Origin: Epiperipatus broadwayi
Lineage: Eukaryota; Onychophora; Udeonychophora; Euonychophora; Peripatidae
Reading direction: 5' to 3'
NCBI GenBank assembly: GCA_028023455.1
Contig: JAQFVV010006246.1
Span: forward strand, 1,417,501 to 1,481,500
Length of the DNA stretch: 64,000 nt
Of this stretch, positions 25,891-37,256 are shown one piece after another. The notes beneath the pieces are model-generated. The model had not been told where the DNA came from. It worked only from the letters and a program-made list of their open reading frames with translations, and made no database searches. The position numbers and the translations under genes are program-made. Position 1 is the stretch's first letter; each line of letters starts with the position of its first letter.

Positions 25891-27190
25891 TATTAGAGAA
25901 TCATATCATAAGCTTCAGTGAAGTCATATTAATAACCATGTGTCCAAATAAATGTTAGTTCATGAAATTCTTTTACTTCTTTATGCTTATAATATTCATT
26001 CTGATCCTCAATGTATTGGGGTGTTTTCTTGTGCTTAAATTGACAATAAATGTACATCTGGTATCATTTGTCCATTTCAGTTAGTACCCTAAGGCCAGAG
26101 GAGTTCTAAATCTGTTTAATAGTTGTATCAACTACCAATGTCCACTGTTTAATTTCATTCAACTGCAAAGTTCTCCATGATCTACCATCAAGCCTATAAA
26201 TTTTCACTTAATTGTTCCAATTATGAAGAGTATGAATAGCATTGTAGGATTCCACTAGGTTATTCCAACTATGAAAAGTGGGAATAGCTTTGTAAAATTC
26301 TTTCCTATTGTTTTGTAGAACAAAAAGATTGATGGCAAAATCATATTTTAACAATTGATTTCTGTAACCCTAAAGTAGGCTTATTGTAGTAATATTTCAA
26401 CAATGACTCTTTCCTATTTATATTATTTCAATTCTACTTGTCTAGATTGAATACAATGTGTTGACTAGTAATCAATGCATCAGTTGTGCAATTGAATAGT
26501 TTGCAGTCAATCTTTATAGTATTCTAAGTAATTGTTGAATTAAGCAATGTTAACTAATTTGCAACTTCAATATCTCTGTTTATGTCTATAACATCATTTA
26601 TACTTATTTTTATCTTTCAACCATCGTTTTTTGACTCAGGATTCACTTCATTGTAATTCTGTGTTGATTTGAATTTTTTTTAATTTTTGTGGCACTCCAA
26701 TTTTACCGGATGTGGCCCAATAATTTTTGATAGTATCATAAGAAAAGTTTAATTTTTGTGCAGAGAGATAGCTTAAATCATACTCTACATTGTTTGATTC
26801 TAAAATTTAGATTGAATTAACATTCAAAATATTTTTTTTTCTTATTCTTCCCCTGCACTGTTTTGCTGCCTTTGGCCACTTCCAGTTCGACACCATGATG
26901 TTGTAACTTTTTTCTCATGACAGATTTACTGATAGAATTTCTTTTACCCATTATTCTATGACTATTTTTTATGTCTAGTATGTTCCCTGGGCAATTTCCT
27001 GTCTTCCTTGGCTGGTTTGCAGCTTTAAAAACTTGTTCTATTTTACAATTATCAGATGTTACAGTGAAATTCTTTAAACTATCTTTGTAAAGCATTTTCC
27101 TTTTTATTTCTTTTAAACTATCTTTGTAAAGCATTTTCCTTTTTATTTCTTTAATGTTTTCAATGGACTTTAACTTCCAAATCATTTCTC
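25890..27190 (-). pseudogene. Decayed coding-like remnant, unidentified
   Basis: The clearest open stretch is 27185-26817 (122 residues), lysine-rich and basic. It contains an exact tandem duplication of 39 bp that doubles the 13-residue segment EIKRKMLYKDSLK. Below it, the minus strand at about 26390-26060 gives short protein-like stretches such as AIPTFHSWNN and AIHTLHNWNN, interrupted by stops. I do not recognise a family. It lies downstream, on the same strand, of the gag-like remnant at 30841-30063, so it may be part of the same dead retroelement. Confidence 0.3.
27073..27152 (-). repeat. 39-bp exact tandem duplication
   Basis: Two adjacent copies of a 39-bp unit beginning AAACTATCTTTGTAAAGC on the plus strand. 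The length is a multiple of three, so the minus-strand frame stays open through it. Confidence 0.85.
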
Positions 27191-29530
27191 AACTTGTTCT
27201 ATTACTGAAAATTAGGATTTCAAGTAGCTCCTTTCATTTTTTGATCAATTGGTTTTGTTTAAAATCTTTTTCAAAGTCTTATGTTACACCATAGCTTTTT
27301 TTGGAATTACTACTTATTTTTGCTTTTGCCTTTTCCAATAACAGCCATTTGGTAAAACGGAACGTTAGAAAAAATCAGTTATTCTTGAATGAAAACCAAT
27401 TTAAACTTTCTTTTAAAGGTGATAAAACAATAAAACATGTACTTACCTTTTAACTTGATATACTTTTAAACCAATCCTATTCCCTAAATTAGGATAACAG
27501 GAATCAAAACTGGGAGCCAGAAACAGAGTAATCTGGAGTCCTTGGCTCCCTCAATTTAAAGCACATCTCTATCAAGTAAATTTTTGATTGTAGCCTTGAA
27601 AGGCAAATTAGCACATTATTCGTCTAAATTAAAGTCAAATGAGCTTAATAAATCATAAATTTGTTACAAAACTAATTATTGTGGAGTATAGGCAATTAAA
27701 TTCACATTGCATTCTACACTAACTGGGTTTAAATAAACAGGCTGGTAGAAAATCACTAATTATAAAATTTAGATAATTTGACTAAACTTTCATAATACTG
27801 TTTAAGCTTTTACATAAATTTTTGAATTAAAAGTCAGAAATTCACCAGAAGTCATACACATAATCATACCAAATTACAGTCCACATAATAACATTATTTA
27901 AATATCAAATGACTTAGAAATCCATTGGTGAGGTGATCCAAATGGGTATACAGCTAACATAAGGCACAATACCAAGGGCTAAATATTAAATATTTAAGAG
28001 GTATAAATATATTATAGGTTTACTTGTGGCTAGTCAAATGACTCAGTAACACAATACAGACATTGTTATACACCACAAAGCATTGCACATAATGCTACCT
28101 GAAGAACTAACTCTTCATAAACTTTCTAATCATTGGAATTTCAATTCTAATACAGAGATAACTTCACCTACTATGGTGGAAAAATATGAAAAGTTCATCA
28201 TTATTAATAGGCAAAACATAGGTTCCACAGAACAAGAAAATATCAATGAAATGGTGGCTTCCAAATACCTATCTCTGAGGCAAAAGAATGGATGCCTTGA
28301 CTTTGTCACAGCACATCAGCAAAAATGTGAAAAGACACACCAAATATAAATGATCCTCTTCAGGGATTTAGGTATCTTCAATAATACTGAAAAGTGATAA
28401 CCATCACAAAATACAAAAAAGCACTATCAAACTCATGGAATAAATGTAAGCCATGGGGAGAGCATCTCATCCCACAAAGCACAATAAATCATTATAACTT
28501 AGGTCTAATTTCTAAGGCAAACACCTCATACAAAATAAATGATGGCAAGATGACAACTTAACACTTATAAAGATGACTGACTTAATATATGCATAAAATT
28601 ATTCAAAACAATAAGCAATCTCTGAAACCAACACTAGATCAGCCAAGTGACTATTAACTATTTTTAAAATAAGAGCACAATAAAATTTCTGACAATAGAT
28701 AACACAATACAATCATATATGAATTATATATTATAAACTGTAAATAAATAAGTGGATGTAATACAAAATAAAGTGTATTAATTTAAAGTAGATAAATATG
28801 CAATTGAATTGGTATATAACGATAAACTATTATATTATAATAATTATAAGCATACTAGACTTCTGATAAACTCTTTTAAGATTGTTTTACCAATGAGTGA
28901 CTGAAACACTAATAAACCTTGTAAGAGTAAACAATTGTTAGAGATAAGTATCTCTCACAGATAAAATATCGCAAAACTTAATAAAATCAGCACGTAATGA
29001 AATGTATAAATTTTACCTGAGAATGTGTGGATATAGCATAAACCCTTTAAAATACTAATATCAATAAAAATTATCTTTACACCTGACATCATGATAGAAT
29101 ATTATAATAATATCACAATAGAAATAAATATTTTTTAAAAAAAAAATACCTTAATTCATTAACGGAAAATTTCCATTAAGAGCCGTCTGTTAAGGGAGGC
29201 AAAGTCTTTTTGTGACTGCTTGTTCCCATAGTAAATATACAATGCACCAACAAAGAATAAGTATTTTTGAAAAATAGCAAATATAATTCCGGATAAGCAC
29301 AATAATAATAATAAAAGTTCTTAATACTAAATTATATTCAAATATAACATTCATTAGTATTTGAGAAATTGGCCAATATGATATTTAATTTAAAAAATTA
29401 TTCAATTAACGATGTTGAAGAGTAGTATTATATATTTCATAAAAAGTGTTCCCTGGATCTGTGGCTTTAATGGAATGAGCAAAGGAAATATTTATAACTT
29501 TTTGACATTTTTCAAAGAAGCACACACACA
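27190..29530. other. Intron sequence, no gene recognised
   Basis: The plus-strand open frames at 28083 (88 residues) and 29412 (68 residues) show no motif I recognise and lack neighbouring coding context. The rest is A+T-rich and featureless. Confidence 0.45.
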
Positions 29531-29534
29531 CAAA

Positions 29535-31700
29535 TTTCATCAAATGATAGTAAAAGTCATTTCCAGGCATTTATTGAATACAGTGTTCTTATTGCAAATT
29601 CATAAATTTTATCACTAATTAAATCCTTATCAGTTAGCGATCTAAAATATTTTTCTCTAATATTTTTTCATACTTTTTTTTCAAGAATACAAAACTTATA
29701 CTTGAATTTCCTTAAACATGTTTATACAAAATACCAGCCCTTCCTCCATTCCAGAAAAAAACCTTGTTCCAATCACTGAATGTAACCTTGAAAATTATCT
29801 AAACTCTTCTTTTTTTTCATCACCTAGAGTGCCTTTTTCTCTTGCTTGAGAAACTCTGAGTTTTTCATTGTTCTTCAGTTTTTGAATCTGGCAGCATACT
29901 GTCTAAAGATTGCTGTTCTAAAAAATATTTGAAAATATCCATTTCATGTTCACTCTTGGCCATCTTTTGTTGTAGCTTCATTTCATATTGTGCCAAAAAT
30001 CTACCTGTTTGCATAATTCTTTTACTTTTTCCTTCCATTCTTCTGCTTCTTTAAGCAGCTGATTATTCTGCTTTTTTTTTGCTCCAGCTCATTATATAAT
30101 TCACCGTTTCTGCCTCTGATTTCTTTTCTGGTAGGTTCACCATTAATTCCAACTCTTGCTGTTTGGTCTGTAATAACATACACATATCACTTTTGTCTTT
30201 CATGTTACAGATAAATTCATTCTCATGATGGTTTTGGCATTGTAACTGTATCTGACAACTATTCACAGTCTTCTTTAAATTCTTATTTTTTGTTTGTAAT
30301 TTAGTCATCTCTATTTCACATGATTTAACATTATTCTGTTTTCAGATCCTATGTTTGGGGTGTTGTCCTTCAAATTGTTTCTACCTCTCATGGTAATGCT
30401 TTGCTCCTTAATTGACATATAATTAATGCTATATGTTCTATCATTTATGCCTGGATTAGATTGTCTTTCTTGACTATCACTTTCTGATAATTCTCTACAC
30501 ATTTGTGCTAAGTGGCCTTTCTGCTTACAGATATGGCATCGTTTGTCTTTAAATGTAGTGTTATGTGATGTGCCCTGGTTTTCCACAACAAAAATACTTT
30601 ATTTATTTTCTAAAACATTGTTCACACTGAAACTGTTTTTAATTTCTGTTTCATGCTTCATCTTATACACTGTTGTTCTGCTGTAATTTTCATTACTGAA
30701 AAGTGCTGTCTGTTCCATGATAAGTTCATGGGCTACTCTCTTTTTAATGGCTTCTTCAAACTTTAACTCTGCACTGGCACTGGAAATAAAACACTTCAAC
30801 TGACTGTTTTCTGATGGTTTCCTCTGGCCTTGGTTTCCCAAATTCTTTGGCCCTGTTCATCTACTGCTTGTGAACACATTGGCTTCACAATAGAGCACTA
30901 CATTGTCATTTAAGCTTCTTTCAGCTACTATCACTTAAATCTTTCTACAACCATTTACTCAGTAAATTCACTGGAAATAAAAGCTAGATACAAGACGTAG
31001 AATAAAATATTTGACATTAAACACATAGTGATGAAACTAAAAATAAATAAATTGAATAAAGCAGAAAATAAATGAAATGAAATCTAGATTAAAAATAAAT
31101 AAAAGTGTTGTAAAATAATCTACCATGTTAGGTGTCAGTTATGTGGGGTGTAACAGTGGAAAATATTTACAAGTTGGCACAGTCAGAAATTCAAACTCAG
31201 TCAGGGAAAGTAATAACAACAAAGTTGGCACATTCACAGTCATATTTCAACCCTAGATGTAAGGACACAACAAGTTGATGCAGTCATCATCCCAAAATTG
31301 TGAGTAGTGAATAAGTTGTAAAAAGCTAACAAGTATAGATAGTGAAAATAAAATGGATACACAAACAGAATAACAATGAAAAACCTAGAGTTCTCCAAGT
31401 GAGAGAAAAAATCACCCAAGGCAACAAGAGAAAAGAAAAAAATTAGTTAATTTTCAAGGTTATATTTAGTGATTGGAACAAGTTTTTTTTCTGGAGTGGG
31501 GAAAGATGTCGTGTTTTGTGTAAAAATGTACTTGGAAATTCAAGTATAAGTTTATACTCCAGAAAAAATAAAGAAGATATATTAGAGAAATATATTTTAG
31601 ATTGCTAACTGATAAGAATTTAATTAGTGATTAAATTTACATATTTAAAATAAGAACATTATGTTCAGTAAATGCCAAGAAATATTTGCTCATTACAAAT
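29535..31700. repeat. Inverted repeat flanking the gag-like fragment
   Basis: The left arm (about 29535-29880) is the imperfect complement of the right arm (about 31365-31700). Shared blocks include TCACTAATTAAAT next to TTATCAGTTAGC, and the TTCCAATCACT segment next to the Lys-rich coiled-coil coding end. The arms are about 330 bp with roughly 80-85% match by eye. They enclose the CCHC gag-like frames. No target duplication was found. Confidence 0.65.
29840..30841 (-). pseudogene. Gag-like remnant with CCHC zinc knuckle and coiled coil
   Basis: Three successive minus-strand frames (30841-30599, 30586-30311, 30308-30063) with few breaks form one decayed polyprotein. The middle frame contains CHICKQKGHLAQMC, a canonical C-x2-C-x4-H-x4-C knuckle as in retrotransposon nucleocapsids. 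The part before it is polar and helical. The part after it is rich in Gln, Lys and Glu and looks like a coiled coil, which continues in broken frames to about 29840. No reverse transcriptase was found downstream on the same strand. An LTR-type gag is likely; a domesticated or unrelated CCHC protein cannot be excluded. Confidence 0.55.
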
Positions 31701-31997
31701 ATTTTTTGATACAATACTAATTAAAAACGCAAAGAGGAAATCAAGACTGATAACATCAAGGATAAACTTTGGCTTGCCAGAGGCAAGGGAACTATAAACA
31801 GTTTGAGCAACAAAATGTGTTGTGCTATTTTTCCAGATAATTTACCAAGTGAATGGATACAGAGAGTTTTAAGTGATGGTAGCTGAAGCCAACATGTTTG
31901 TGAGCAGCAGCTGAACAGGGCCAAAGAAACTGAAACCAGAAGAAACCATCTAGAAAGCAGCCAGTTGTGAAGTGTGTCATAGAAAGTGAATCAAAAG

Positions 31998-32072
<75 letters not shown>

Positions 32073-33218
32073 GTTGTGTGGGTAGCAATAATTTTTTTGC
32101 TATTATCATTTATTGTTTCCAAGTGCTTGCATTTCTAATACACAACATATGTAATGGGGGAAAGGATCAATTTCATGAGATATTGTTATTATATTACTTG
32201 TCTACAATAAATTGATTGTTTTTTCTAATTACTTAGTTGGCAGTCAATAATTTCATTAAATTATTTATTAAAATAGTAAGCGAATATTAAAAAAATTAAT
32301 GGTGTTCTGTGTCTATTTCTAATGAAGTTCAAATAGCATTCACTAGAGAATTATTATTTTAAATATATATAACACTGATCTAATATGCAATGCTTTTGAT
32401 CTTCAAAGTTTAAGTGCTACACCTTTTCACACAAGTGAAAAAAAATTTCCTTTATAAATTTATATTACAAAAAATATGTGATTCCAAATTCATAAGTAGT
32501 CAACCTTTTAAGAAACATTGGTTGTTACAAAGTCATTTAAAAATTCAAAACAAAATTTGATGTATGATTGTGGAGCATATATTTTCGGAAGATTTTTGAT
32601 AACCTTAATCACTACTACTTCTGTCCAAGTGTACTAAACATTATTTATTATATTTTTTAAATCTTTATATTTAATGTTAACCGAGCTACTTAAGTTTAGT
32701 CATCCTGCAAGTCCTTATATGCTATAAGTAAATCGCCATACATTGATCTGGGTTTTTTTTTTTTTTTTCAATTTTATTGAATAAATCAGCATCTGGTAAT
32801 AGTAAATCAAAACGTTTGTTTTGTATTATATCAATATACATTGTATGTTACATAGTGTGGAAATTATGTTGAAGCAATGAAATATATCTTTAATAATTAT
32901 AGATAGTTAGAATCTGAACTAGTAATATACTCCAACAACATATGAAAAAGAAATTTAAGAGATATTTTTATTTTGACTATTTCATGTACTGCATTCAAGT
33001 GTTCATCATATTTTATGTATAATTATATGATGATTGATTAACACATGTAAATACAAATGTTCATTAAATTTTTATATAAGAATTATTATTGTCTTTCTCT
33101 TAATTGCATTTATGTAATGTGTATGCACATTATATCATTCATTTTAAAAACATTAGTTATAAGTAAAATAATTGTTCAATATTACTAAAACTACATATAT
33201 ATATATATATAATTTTAG
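31700..33218. other. Intron sequence upstream of the second CUB exon
   Basis: A+T-rich sequence with a long (TA)n block at 32001-32069. The open frame across that block (31967-32215) translates to Tyr-Ile repeats and is an artefact. No other feature was seen. Confidence 0.5.
32001..32069. repeat. (TA)n microsatellite, about 34 units
   Basis: Uninterrupted alternating T and A, the longest such run in the window. Confidence 0.95.
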
Positions 33219-33403
33219 GTTGTGGAGGAACTTTTTATTCAAAGACGGGTAGAATATCTAGTCCTGATTATCCAAATAAGTATCCTAATATGACAAATTG
33301 TGTATGGAATATACAAACAAGTCCAGGCTACAACCTAATTCTAACATTTGATCAGAGATTTGATTTGGAAAAAAGTGATTCTTGTATTAAAGATTTTGTT
33401 GAG
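33219..33403 (+). CDS. Internal exon: N-terminal half of a CUB domain (cubilin-like)
   Basis: This 185-bp exon lies between an attttag acceptor (AG at 33217-33218) and a gtaaag donor (GT at 33404-33405). It completes the glycine codon left by the upstream CUB exon and then reads CGGTFYSKTG, RISSPDYPNKYP and NCVWNI. That is the typical CUB opening: the first cysteine, the SP.YP turn and the second cysteine before Trp. It continues with the hydrophobic LILTF strand and FDLEKSDSC..D, the acidic calcium-site region with the third cysteine, and ends VEV. It stops in phase 0, so the next exon should begin the second half of the domain. That exon is not in the window. The junction with the previous exon leaves almost no linker between the two CUB domains, as in cubilin. 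Confidence 0.92.
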
Positions 33404-36400
33404 GTAAAGTTTATATATATAATAATTATTTTTATAAATTTATATAATTATATTGCAAACAGAAATCAAATGAATTGTTTAGCTATGAATTTTGTTTTCT
33501 TCTTTAGAAATAATATATAATAATAAGTATATTTATTATTGTCAATAAAGCAATAAGGCATATGTATTGACATTGATATTAGAATTTTAATTATGCTTCT
33601 AACTTAATATTCATAATCATATAAATACTTTAACAATTATTATTCAAACATGCTATTTTTATAATTAAATACAATTTCATGATTTTATCAATAAATAAGT
33701 ATATAAAAAGTAAATTAGCCATTATGTATGTGATTGTTTGGTTTGAAGCACAATTAGCAAAGAAATTTGCTTTTAAAACATAGTTTGAATTCTGTTCATA
33801 ATTATATAACTAAATTAAAAAATGAATCAAAGGCATTACTTAAAAAAAAATCATCAAGATAAATAATTAGAAAGACAAATAGGCATAATGATGAAATAGA
33901 CCCATGCGTAAACACTTGTCTAAAAGTGCATTAAAAATTAGGATTTTGTCTCTAATCTTAACAAATATATGAAGACTAAACCATTATAAAAAATTGCCTA
34001 AAATATAACATCATTTGCTATCATCTAAGACAGACTATATCTCAAAAGCATGATTAAAATAATATATAAAATTAGTGTTAGTCCTACTATCTCATATAGT
34101 AATAACAAACATGTGATGTGAAAAACAATTAAAGTATAATAATTATAGAAAAATATAACTAGGTGTATAAATTATGGTTTAGAGAATTTAATAAAAAAAA
34201 TATACATCTAGTTCATTTGTTTTTCTATTCGTTTACACACACTCTAAATAATTCCATGCAAGATGGATGTTATCCTCTGATTGTATTTAAAAACAGTAAT
34301 ATTCTGAGAACTCACATAGCAAATATAGCACAAATCATACATAAATAATAAATATTCAATATCATAAATATTTACACATATAAATAAAACTTAACCCTTT
34401 CATCATTTAATAGTTCATACATTCTTAAATCTTGATGTTAATACCATTTTTGGTAGCACAACAGTTCCAATAATGAATTCTTGGACATGAAGATTTATTA
34501 AAGTATTCAGATGATATGAATATTAAATTTTGGCAAAATACATAATTAAAATCCAAGGTAGATAAATTAATTAAGCCCTGACATAAGCTAAAAGCCATTC
34601 AAGGTAATAACAAACTATTGAAATAATATGATAAGACAATATAACTTCTTTTGTAGCAATTCAAATATAAAATAAAAAAGAATAATAAGCATTATATTTA
34701 TTTTAAATAATAAGTAGATAATAATATTATTTTTTGTTAAAAAACTATTTGTAGCTTACTGCAATGAAGCATTAATAAAGGGCATAATATATTTTATATT
34801 ATGACAATGCAATGTTTTACATAGCAATGATGAGCATATTGTAGAAAGCACAGAACATGAAATATTTTATATTTTAATGGCAATAAAATATTCAAAGTGA
34901 TAAAGTACATTCAAGCATTGGTATCTATTTTTAATTTTATAATAAGGCAAAATATTTCATTCAAAGTCAAAATGCATAAAAATAAAATTAGTTCTTGTTG
35001 TGTTTTCAATTACCAAGCTGAATAGCAACAAAATAACAAAAATTATAGATTACAAGTTTTAAAGAAAAACATCAAATAAAGATGAAAATATATTTATTTA
35101 CATTTATATATATACTACATTATATACAATTTATTGAACCTAGTTCTCAATAATACCTAACACTTCCCACTGTTTAAGGCTACACAATGTCTTACTAATC
35201 ACCAACCTGAGTAAATACTAAAAACTTTGTCTATACTCACAATCCAACTCTGCACAGTTTTCCTGAGAGCTTTATCAGGCATATACAAATAAAAATAAGA
35301 TTGGTGCGGTCTGTTTAAGCTCCCTAATCAGCCATTTGCACCTACAGAATCTTGGCCTCTGGGATGATGTCCCTCATAGCAGAAAAGTCACTATAACTTT
35401 TCCAACAGCTTTTATTCTGGATCATCCAGTGATACAACAGTAACAACACCATTTGACAAAAGATAAGAAAAAGCACCTTCTCTTTTACACATACACTATT
35501 TATACCTGTTTTGCAGTTTAGTATCCTGTATTAATTATTATAAAAAAAAGGAATATCTATTTACATTAAGCTATCCCCTTCTGCAATGCATCTTTTCTCA
35601 AATTATTGTCAAGCATTTAATTGCGTACATTCACATTCTTTTCCTCTGCAATTTGTCCTTGAAATATTTATTCTTTTCTTTGATTAGTTTTAAATAGCTT
35701 AATGTTTTAATCTAATAATACTAGTCTTTTCTATATTTAAAATCCATTAGGCCTTACAGCAATTTTTTTTTCATTGCTTTTAATTCACAATATCTTCATA
35801 TTTAAGTTTCTAATCTTTTTTCTTTTTTTCTGGAGTCATAAATATTAGGTTTATAACTTATGCAAAACATGGTTACTAAAACAATATTTTTTTTTTCAAA
35901 ATATAATGGTTCCTTTATTAAATATTTATGAATAAGACACAGTCCATAATAAATATAATATATCTCTTTTTTGCAATTTTATTAGCATTGAAATAAACAT
36001 TTTGTCCATTTCAAAAATAGTGCAATGATAAATTTATAAATAATTTGAAATACAAAGAAATAATATAAAGGTTTATTTTTAGAATAAAGCAAAGGTATTT
36101 ATATTTTCATAATTATTTTATCATATACAATGTCCTGCAATTTTACCAAAAATTTTAATTTGAGTGAGATATCAAATTAAGCTAAAAGAAAACAGTACTT
36201 TAGAATTAAAACTGAAACATTGAGCAATCTGTTAATAACTTTGTAATTTTGTGATCTGACCAAAATAATCTGTACATGGAGCTTGTACATGACTTTTTTG
36301 GCAAAAAAAAATGTGTACACAGATCTCATACATGGTATTTTGGCAAGAATTACAAAATTATTGGGAGGTTGATACGAATGTGAATAGCTTCAGTAGGTCT

Positions 36401-36470
36401 AATACCATGTTACAGGACTAAGAATAACTTGAAGTAAAAGAATAGTAAAACATAATAAATATATATCATT
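33404..36470. other. Intron sequence after the second CUB exon
   Basis: This is the start of an intron that runs past the end of the window (more than 30.5 kb). About 35130-35520 is somewhat richer in G+C and looks like an old repeat fragment I cannot classify. The open frames at 34163 and 36399 have no features. Confidence 0.5.
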
Positions 36471-36499
36471 TTCAATAATAAATGTGTTCAAATATGTAT

Positions 36500-37146
36500 G
36501 ACTTTCAACATTAACAAGTTTTTTAAAAAAAATGTGACTTTCAACACTAACAACTTTTAAGAACATTTGAAGGAAAAAAAATGTGATTTTCAAATAATAA
36601 TGACACCATTAATAAAAAAAATAGTTGAAATATGCATGAAAAAAGCAGTAAATGATTTTGATTTTTAAGCAATTTGGATAAAAATACATTAATTATATTC
36701 CTACGACACTTACCATGTAATATATAACAGGAATTTATGCATTAAAACCAAACTTTTCATTATAGTGTTACTATAGAAAATGGAAATCTGCAGTAAAAAT
36801 GTTCTCTTCAAAAATGTACCACATGATTGCAAAGCTTAGCCAAGAGGTCATTGCAGCTGCCTTGCAAGAAAGTAGTTGGTTGCAGATGGTTGTGGATTTG
36901 TGTCCTGGCCGATGCTATGACATATAAAAAAAAGTATGCTGGGATGCTCATAAAAATGCTAATAAATGTCAACTTTCAACATTAACAAATTCAAAAGAAA
37001 CAATTTTTAAGAATGAAAAAAAAAAAATATTGCGACTTTCAACACTAACAACTTTTAAGAACGACATTTGAAATATTAAAAAAAAGTACAATTTTTAATT
37101 GTGACTTTCAACATTAGCAATTTTCAACACTAACAACTTTTAACAA
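36500..37146 (+). repeat. Minisatellite, left part
   Basis: Units of about 45-50 bp with the core GACTTTCAACACTAACAACT followed by TTTAAGAACGACATTTG and an A run. Units lie at 36509-36600 and 36969-37146, separated by about 370 bp of other sequence. The same unit resumes at 52231 beyond two nested elements. Confidence 0.8.
37132..37146 (+). repeat. 15-bp target-site duplication, left copy (LINE)
   Basis: AACAACTTTTAACAA, identical to 43139-43153. It is part of a minisatellite unit, so the LINE inserted in the array. Confidence 0.85.
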
Positions 37147-37256
37147 AATCTGCTTTCATTTCTTCACATCTACTCATTTTAAAAAGTTTATTAAAAATAT
37201 TAAATCAAAAAAGTCTTTCAATCCAAGCTGCTCATCAGAGCAGGTAAGCTTTATTT

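Larger units (their letters stand above)
9117..33218 (+). other. 24.1 kb intron between the two CUB exons
   Basis: The intron is bounded by a gtaatg donor and an attttag acceptor preceded by a TA-rich tract. The phases on the two sides agree: the upstream exon ends with G and the downstream exon begins with GT, giving a glycine codon. Inside are three copies of a TG...CA non-coding repeat family, a hammerhead-like hairpin and gag-like remnants. It assumes no missed exon between the two; none with CUB features was found on the plus strand. Confidence 0.75.

Noticed and set aside
31967-32215. 82-residue open frame on the plus strand
   Set aside because: Most of it is a Tyr-Ile repeat translated from (TA)n; no start context, splice or domain evidence.
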